Of a stretch of DNA of 64,000 nt, positions 59,101-64,000 are shown one piece after another (position 1 is the first letter of the stretch; each line of letters begins with the position of its first letter). The notes below the pieces were generated by a model that had not been told where the DNA came from, made no database searches, and saw only the letters and a list, made by a program, of their open reading frames with translations. Position numbers and translations under genes: made by a program. The stretch is from Takifugu bimaculatus (Eukaryota; Chordata; Actinopteri; Tetraodontiformes; Tetraodontidae): positions 5,510,296 through 5,574,295 of the forward strand of contig CP034976.1 in assembly GCA_004026145.2 (NCBI GenBank), written 5' to 3'.

Positions 59101-60725
59101 AGGACATAGAAGATTATGTGATTCGCCAGTGTCAGTGTATTAAACAAAAACATCCAAACAGACCAGAGAGAGCACCTATGGGTTCTATAACAACCAGTGC
59201 CCCATTTGAGCTCATCTCAATTGATTATTTACATCTGGAACAGAGTAAAGGTGGTTATGAGTACATTTTAGTCCTGGTAGATCACTTTACTCGGTTTGGT
59301 CAAGCTTATGCCACAAAAAACAAATCTGGCAGAACAGCAGCCGAGAAAATCTTCTATGACTTTATCCCTCGCTTCGGGTACCCTGCAAAGCTACATCATG
59401 ATCAGGGCCGGGAGTTTGAAAACAGTCTCTTCCAGAGACTTCAGCAGCTCGCAGGAATTTCCCACTCACGAACCACTCCCTACCATCCGCAGGGGAATCC
59501 TGTCGAGCGCCTGAACAGGACACTTCTACAGATGCTCCGCACTCTGCAGGAGGAGAAAAAAACAGAGTGGAAGGATCACCTACCTCACATTGTCCACGCG
59601 TACAACTGTACAAGACATGAGGGAACAGGTTATTCACCATTTTTTCTTCTTTATGGTAGAGCTCCACGTTTGCCTGTAGATCTGCTCTTTGACTTGAAAC
59701 CTGAAGAGGGACCACGGTCCAGGCAAGAGTATGCACAGAAATGGGCTTCACGCATGCAGGAAGCATACAAAATTGCTTCAGAAACCAGTGGGAAGCGTTC
59801 AGCTAAGGGAAAGAAGTATTATGATCAGCATGTGAAAGGTATTACACTGCAGCCTGGAGATCGTGTGCTTGTCAGGAATCTGTCGGAGAGGGGTGGTCCG
59901 GGCAAACTTAGAGCTTATTGGGAGAAAAAGGTTCATCGAGTGGTTGAAAAGATGGGAGACGGACCTGTTTACAGAGTTCAACCAGAAACAGGAGAACGCA
60001 CTCTCCGTGTGCTGCATCGCAACCTTCTGCTACCTGTTAATGATTTGCCTTTAGAAGTCCCACCGAGTCAGTCCGCACCTAGACAGAGACAAAGACAGAC
60101 AGACTGTTACAGAAACAACAGAGAGACAGTGGAGCAGGAGTCTGAACACTCTGAGGAAGAGGAGGAATACACATATTGCCTTCGAACAATTCCAGTATAT
60201 AGCAGGAGGAGAGTCAGACCGGCAAGTCCTCAGTCTAACCCACCAGATGAGCTCCGACCTATAGCCCCAGAGTTTCAACCACTGAGACATACTGAAATGT
60301 CAACTGAACAACAACGTGATCCTGTCACCGTCCCAGATCCAGTGCAGACACCAGACCAGCAGGCAGCTGTTCCACCACCAGCTCAGGAAGTGCAAGGAGA
60401 ACTCATAACTGATGACACTGCGGAGGAGGCTGATTCAAGAGAGCAGGAGGACAATGATGAGCCTGCAGTGGAACTGTCTGAGGAGGAAGTGCAACCTGTG
60501 AGGAGGTCAGCTCGAGCACAGAGACCTCGAGAAATGCTCACATATGACACTCTTGGACAACCATCATACCAGTCTTGGGGACCAGGTGCAAACCTGATGT
60601 TCGCCTATGCCCCTTACCCCATGTCTCATCTCCCATTACCCCTCAATCCATGTCCCATACCCTCCTTTTACCCAGCTGTCCCCGAACATTGTTTCTACCC
60701 TGCACAAGCAGTGTGGACATGCTAG
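55983..60725 (+). CDS. pol: pol polyprotein of Gypsy-1 (protease, reverse transcriptase, RNase H, integrase)
   Basis: One uninterrupted frame of up to 1580 codons overlaps the end of gag in a different frame; a more likely functional start is after gag (for example ATG 56160). In order: a retropepsin-type aspartic protease (LLDSGA, about residue 105), reverse transcriptase (IDFRGLN, FGLTNAP, catalytic YLDD at about residue 582), RNase H (HTDASNEG, about 755; YTDNNP), integrase with an N-terminal His/Cys zinc region (about 1020-1060) and the D-D-E core (ISIDYL about 1080, HHDQG about 1139, NPVERL about 1175), then a GPY/F-like region and a long acidic Gln/Pro-rich tail. The protease-RT-RH-IN order is typical of Ty3/Gypsy. 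The element's own transcription serves replication, not a host function. Confidence 0.92.
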   Translation: MQQLCSAGQDELPSLLRMWPSWTSGGRLSSKEDVGKRDEVTGEGQPVTVTAKEPPAQPSMSKAASPVKTKAQCQPPTKKRLAQLIGKRCMVSCTLNGVPLQMLLDSGAQVTMVGRGWMEEALPHVDIQPLESLPLDEPLVISAANGTVVPFDGWADVELQIGNKHCGYVTIQVPMLISQNCLNCPLLGSNVLVEIIKEQRSEVDISALLKETLSINDSAVEALVATCQMLTPGETAVECSVRTGKTGSTIPAGQICEVRCRVREWPSGGVMLFQPDVVSNCPEGLDLFQALVDVPSGATKFVKIPVQNPTKHDIYLPKRTVLGTLEEVTEVKPVNCFPGGLEPMSPNTVSTSSAQVSTDKQRGTSEKNKTEDTTTQRWHPPVDVSHLERHEQNIVRDMLYEESDVFAKDDCDIGCIPSLQLKIHLKDDTPVQTSYNSVPKPLYREVKDYVQNLLDQGWIRKSTSSYSSPVVCVRKKDKSLRLCIDFRGLNRKTIPDRHPLPRIQDLLDSLGGYSWFSILDQGSAYHQGFVDESSRHLTAFSTPWGLYEWTRLPFGLTNAPAAFQRCMEGVLDGLRDECCSPYLDDVLCFSKTFHDHVEDLRRVLCRLREYGIKLRPKKCDLFKSQVRYLGRLVTREGVQIDPEDIEAVQHLKEKEPKNVGEVRALLGFLGYYRTFIQDFSRIARPLFQLIESPSEPSQRATKVKSKNTKSGQLLSKTPVYWTPDHSAVVSRLVDMLTSPPILAYPDYDLPFVLHTDASNEGLGAVLYQQQGNKLRVIAYGSRTLTPAEKNYHLHSSKLEFLALKWAICDKFRDYLYYAPTFTVYTDNNPLTYVLSSARLNAVGHRWVGELADFHFTIKYRPGKSNTDADTLSRHPVHLDGHLKEFTETVSPDVVSAIWQGDTAVKDGDVPWVAALQLQSDVSDAHFGGTPAITPESVRDAQKEDAPICEVINLKKNGWSPQDKGKRQMGRETRRLVHEWNRLRLDKGILYRQTGQRKQLVLPSKLKATVLKHLHDDMGHVGADKVIHLARERFYWPFMQQDIEDYVIRQCQCIKQKHPNRPERAPMGSITTSAPFELISIDYLHLEQSKGGYEYILVLVDHFTRFGQAYATKNKSGRTAAEKIFYDFIPRFGYPAKLHHDQGREFENSLFQRLQQLAGISHSRTTPYHPQGNPVERLNRTLLQMLRTLQEEKKTEWKDHLPHIVHAYNCTRHEGTGYSPFFLLYGRAPRLPVDLLFDLKPEEGPRSRQEYAQKWASRMQEAYKIASETSGKRSAKGKKYYDQHVKGITLQPGDRVLVRNLSERGGPGKLRAYWEKKVHRVVEKMGDGPVYRVQPETGERTLRVLHRNLLLPVNDLPLEVPPSQSAPRQRQRQTDCYRNNRETVEQESEHSEEEEEYTYCLRTIPVYSRRRVRPASPQSNPPDELRPIAPEFQPLRHTEMSTEQQRDPVTVPDPVQTPDQQAAVPPPAQEVQGELITDDTAEEADSREQEDNDEPAVELSEEEVQPVRRSARAQRPREMLTYDTLGQPSYQSWGPGANLMFAYAPYPMSHLPLPLNPCPIPSFYPAVPEHCFYPAQAVWTC

Positions 60726-60950
60726 AGACACACAAAGACTTGAAGGACAGACGAGACCAGACTTCACTGTACACATACACACCTACACTGGCACACACTT
60801 ACACACACATGCTTACACATACACACCTACACTGGCACACACTCATACATATACACACATAACTGTACGTTGACAATTGGACTGTTTTGAGACATTTTCT
60901 TTTAATATTTTTGTTAGTTTGGTTCTAGATGTCTGGAGACATCTCTTGAA

Positions 60951-60961
60951 GCAGGGGAGAG
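60951..60961 (+). other. Polypurine tract of Gypsy-1
   Basis: An uninterrupted purine stretch (GCAGGGGAGAG region) directly before the 3' LTR, the usual primer for plus-strand synthesis. Confidence 0.7.
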
Positions 60962-61681
60962 TGTAGTGGGTCTGAAATAGCCACATATAGTTTATTATGT
61001 TAACAGACACCCCCTCTTTTTCATTTTAATATTTGAACCTTTATACGGTTTGCAGAAATCATTGCCACTTTGCACCAGTAGAGGGTGCTTTAACACCAGT
61101 GGGTCCAAGCAAACAGTCTATGCTCTGCTTTTGCTCTGCGCATGTGCAAAGAATAAACTACACTGCGCAGCAGTAGCGTGAGCTGACAACTCGCGTGTTT
61201 GGATCCACAGGTATGTAAAATGTACTATTTGTACAGTTCTCTTCAGTTAAACTATGTAGCAACATATAAGCGAAGTCATGAAGGGAAGCTAAGCACTGTA
61301 AGATGTTGAAATATGTACTTTATCGTCGTGGTTTGTTATCGGGCATTCCCGTCAGCAAAAGGTTAGTTAAACACGAGTGAGTGTATATGTGTGTGTGTGC
61401 GTAGTTCCGACCATAAAAGTTACTGGTGACTAGTTATTGTTTGTTAGTACTATTCTGAGAGTAATTGGTATGGTACTTGCCATGTTGTGTATATGAATGT
61501 GAACATTCAAGTGCATGTGCAAAGAATAAAATACACTGCGCAGCAGTAGCGTGAGCTGACAACTCGCGTGTCGTGTGTTTGGATCCACAGGTAGTTATAC
61601 CGTAGCTCAGCCGCTCAGCGCCCGCCGCCTGAGTGGCTCATGCTGCCGGACCAGAGACCCCTAGCTCTGGCGCCGGTAACA
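60962..61681 (+). repeat. 3' LTR of Gypsy-1
   Basis: Differs from the 5' LTR by a short deletion in the first internal repeat (about 61195), a changed base near 61346, two extra bases in a GT run and few others. The internal repeat is at 61140-61213 and 61513-61593. Confidence 0.92.
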
Positions 61682-62377
61682 TTAAGAGTCTAAAATTTAG
61701 GCAAAAGCTCCGTGGTCGCCTCGGCGACGCCACCACGTCTCAGCGCCGTTTCTCCGAGCAAAGGGGAGCTAGGGGAGAGGGAGAGAGAGAGAGCGAGAGA
61801 GAATCCCGAACCAAAGCACCGAGCCAAAGCAGCAGTGGGTCCAGTAAGCGAGGTAATCTACTCCATGAGGGGTTCCCGCTGGGGCATCGCGACCCACTGA
61901 CACCAGCCGGCAGCCAACTGCAGCGAGAACAGCCCCATTACCATTTATCAACTAAGTGAGTGGGGGAGTCAGTGACGCGCATTGCTGCGCCTCACCTGCC
62001 CAGTGCCAACTAGCGCGCACGCCCTTACGGCAAAGCGCTCTGGACGGAAGGATGGCGGGAGGAAGCACCAACCTTCTGCAACGAGTAGCAAGCACACGTT
62101 CCAGGACTGTTGCACTTTACGTCGTAACCAGAGGAAATATGCGTTAGCATGCCGTGCTTTTACCTTGGCGCTGCCAGACAGCATGCTCATTCTGGGACAG
62201 CTTCAGTTGGTCGAACAGCCCAGATAAGCTGCAACCACGCTACACCTTCGTTGAAGGGGGAAATCAACTAAAGCCAGCTGGAGGCAGTGCCTTATATAAA
62301 CCTTTTCTCCCCACCCACCAATTAAGGCACTACCTCCATATGGCACCTGTTCGGAGGGCAGGCCACGCCCTGCCACA
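61682..62377. mobile_element. Remnant of the LTR-like element seen in HPN-3 intron 6
   Basis: Nearly identical to 27107-27818, ending in the same CCCTGCCACA followed by AAAG and hepsin intron 6 sequence. The left part of the element and the LINE are absent; the sequence joins the Gypsy-1 LTR at the same base (TTAAGAGTC) where the LINE-side joins in HPN-3. Confidence 0.8.
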
Positions 62378-62542
62378 AAAGCATCAAGGAAGCAAAGAAA
62401 AACACAAAGATCACGAGAGAAAGAGTAGCCCAGCAGTGTGAAATAAGGTGGGAGAGTGTCCAGAGTGTGTCGGACAGTGATAGTATATCTCAGCAAACAT
62501 CTTACCTTGGCACAAGAGTGTGAGAACCTCCCGGCTCTCACA
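62378..62542 (-). pseudogene. hpn: Hepsin intron 6 and exon 6 remnant (5' side of HPN-6)
   Basis: Exon 6 runs from 62506 upward on the minus strand but stops after 37 of 41 bases at 62542, where it joins directly to the region upstream of SLR-G. Exons 5 and 4 and the ORF-X copy expected here are deleted. Confidence 0.82.
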
Positions 62543-62697
62543 AGATTTTTTTTTAACACTAAAAAAAAAATCTGAGAAGAGGAAGGAACATGAAATCCTC
62601 CCACTTTTGGTTAGTGTACAACATAAATAGCCCTAAAGCGGTTGGTCGTGCACATTGAGATTATATGGAGCTCTGTCGATATAGGCGGATTTTAAGC

Positions 62698-63969
62698 ATG
62701 AAAAGTCATATTTTGATTATTCTTGCGACGATATCTGGTGAGTCAACATATTTTGGGTTCAACGTTTCAGGCCAAACTTTCTAATCACTGAGTTTATTTA
62801 CTTGGATGAAAGGTGCCCGGAGAGGATCCTTGGAAGTGACCTTGGACAGGGCTCTGTGTGTTCTGAGAGGGGCGCAAACGGAGATTAACTGCCGGTATTC
62901 CAATCCTTTTTCCCGCGCTGTCACCGTAGTTGGCTGGTGGAAACAATATCAGATGACTGATTATAAGTGGGTCGTCACATTGCCAAATTTCGGGGCTTCC
63001 TCGCAGCGCTATCGATATTTGGGCAACTTCACCAGTGACTGCCGCCTGCAGATAAATGATGTGCAACACGCCGATGCAGGGGACTACTTTTTCAGTTTTT
63101 ACACCAGGTCCGAAGCTCAGACAAGTAAAACATCTACTAAGTTGTATGTAAAAGGTAACAACAGGAATAAACCAGCCAGCGAGTGTTTGAATCACCCTTC
63201 TAACTTCACCCTTTTCCCTGTGATTCAGAGCTGACGGCTGCTGTGCAGTCGAGCTCCGTGGCGGAAGGCGACGACATCAGGCTGACCTGTGTGTCGCGCT
63301 GTCCCACGCCAGTGGACACTGTCTGGTTCAAGGATGGACAACCTGTAAGCAACGAGGTCTTTGTAGCCAGGCGAGAGGACACTGGCAGGTACCACTGTGC
63401 TGTCCGGGGACAAGAGAGGGTCAGATCTGCTCCCGTGGCCGTAAATGTACTGTGTAAGCCCGTCACACTTTCTCCTAATTTCATCAACTATCACTGATTC
63501 AACATCTGCTTAATTAAACTGTTCTGCAGAAGTCACATTAATCAATTTTGAAAACAGCAATTACTGATGTGTATAAACTGAAATAAAAATAAGAAATGTG
63601 TCTGAAAAAAGATGCCATTCCACCTTTACATACTCTTTTCTATCCATATTTCACTGTATCCTTCAACCTTCCGGCTCATCCCTCCATCAGATCCTCCTGA
63701 CAGAGTGACCTTGACCATCAGTTCACCCGGGAACGTCGTCAGAGGAAGTTCGGTGAATCTGACCTGCTCCAGTGATGCTAACCCCCCGGTGAGAAACAAC
63801 GGGTACAGCCTCTACAGGGAAGGGCGCTTCATCGGGTCGGGGCAGAACTACACCATCCCTGACGTGCAGCCGGATCACAGCGGGCGGTACCACTGTCAGG
63901 CCTGGAACAGCATCAGCAGCAGAGGGGTGGACCATTTTAACTCCTCTGCGGTCCTCCTCCAGGTCTACT
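62698..63969 (+). CDS. SLR-G: inhibitory Siglec-like receptor, 5' part, cut by the window end
   Basis: Exons 62698-62737 (signal peptide), 62813-63154 (V), 63229-63453 (C2) and 63691-63969 (C2) are in frame with good splice sites; the remaining exons lie beyond 64000. V-domain cysteines are of the Siglec type. The variable patch (about 62923-63003) again differs, and the arginine position is Ser (YFFSF). The second C2 exon contains a short tract (63754-63787) that matches the third C2 exon of the other copies instead of its own counterpart. The promoter block is shorter than in the other copies because of a deletion just upstream of 62543. Confidence 0.88.
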
Positions 63970-64000
63970 GTACGTATCTGGACATAATCTCAACTCAACA

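Larger units (their letters stand above)
53676..61681 (+). mobile_element. Near-complete Ty3/Gypsy retrotransposon (Gypsy-1), about 8 kb
   Basis: It has two LTRs (725 and 720 bp) with few differences, a tRNA-Pro primer site, gag, a long pol frame and a polypurine tract, in the standard order. No envelope-like gene follows pol. The flanking bases do not match (TTATG before, TTAAG after). The left flank is Gypsy-2 and the right flank is the LTR-like element also found in HPN-3, so this copy has probably recombined since insertion. High LTR similarity implies a young element; a frame break in gag suggests this copy is not autonomous as sequenced. Confidence 0.93.

Noticed and set aside
60575..60873. 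Open frames around the end of pol, and a possible envelope gene after pol
   Set aside because: The frames are a pol shadow running into CA-rich repeats, and only about 240 bases separate the pol stop from the 3' LTR. There is no room for an envelope.
1..64000. tRNA or rRNA genes, CRISPR arrays, prokaryotic operons or ribosome-binding sites
   Set aside because: None were seen. All genes have spliceosomal introns; the only tRNA-like text is the 18-base primer site of the two retroelements.

Overview
The window is vertebrate nuclear DNA, most likely from a spiny-rayed teleost. Genes are split into small exons with canonical GT/AG junctions. CA/CT microsatellites are frequent, and the transposons (hAT, Penelope-like, a CR1/L2-type LINE, Ty3/Gypsy with tRNA-Pro primer sites) are typical of fish. 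The species cannot be named from this sequence. Exons were joined by hand from splice signals, reading phase and comparison between copies, with no alignment software.

Layout. At 1-5,400 lie two diverged Siglec/CD22-like immunoglobulin (Ig) receptor genes in convergent orientation. SLR-1 (+, 5' end outside the window) has a lysine in its membrane segment and a short tail. SLR-2 (-) is complete at 403 aa. From 6,661 to the window end runs a co-amplified array of a hepsin gene (hpn, type II transmembrane serine protease) and an inhibitory Siglec-like receptor gene (SLR-A to SLR-G), lying tail to tail. Left of a 100-N gap (21,024-21,123) the order is HPN-1(+), SLR-A(-), HPN-2(+), SLR-B(-). Right of the gap everything is inverted: SLR-C(+), HPN-3(-), SLR-D(+), HPN-4(-), SLR-E(+), HPN-5(-), SLR-F(+), HPN-6(-), about 10 kb of LTR retroelements, then SLR-G(+), which runs off the end.

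State of the copies. Only HPN-1 has all twelve coding exons (427 aa). HPN-4 lacks the start exon. HPN-2, -3 and -5 begin inside exon 4 and so lack the membrane anchor. HPN-3 has also lost a splice donor, and HPN-6 is cut in exon 7 by an LTR element. SLR-A, -D, -E and -F are complete 513-514 aa receptors: one V domain with Siglec-type cysteines, three C2 domains, one membrane span and three ITIM-like tyrosine motifs. SLR-B and SLR-C are fragments.

How it may fit together. In human, HPN, MAG and CD22 lie close together on 19q13, so the pairing here looks like ancient linkage amplified locally. Most of the receptor is nearly identical between copies, but one patch of the V domain differs strongly, and only SLR-D keeps an arginine at the position Siglecs use to bind sialic acid. 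Together with the lysine-bearing SLR-1 this looks like a young, diversifying paired-receptor cluster. Hepsin is probably mostly a passenger, although its 3' end overlaps that of the receptor in each unit.
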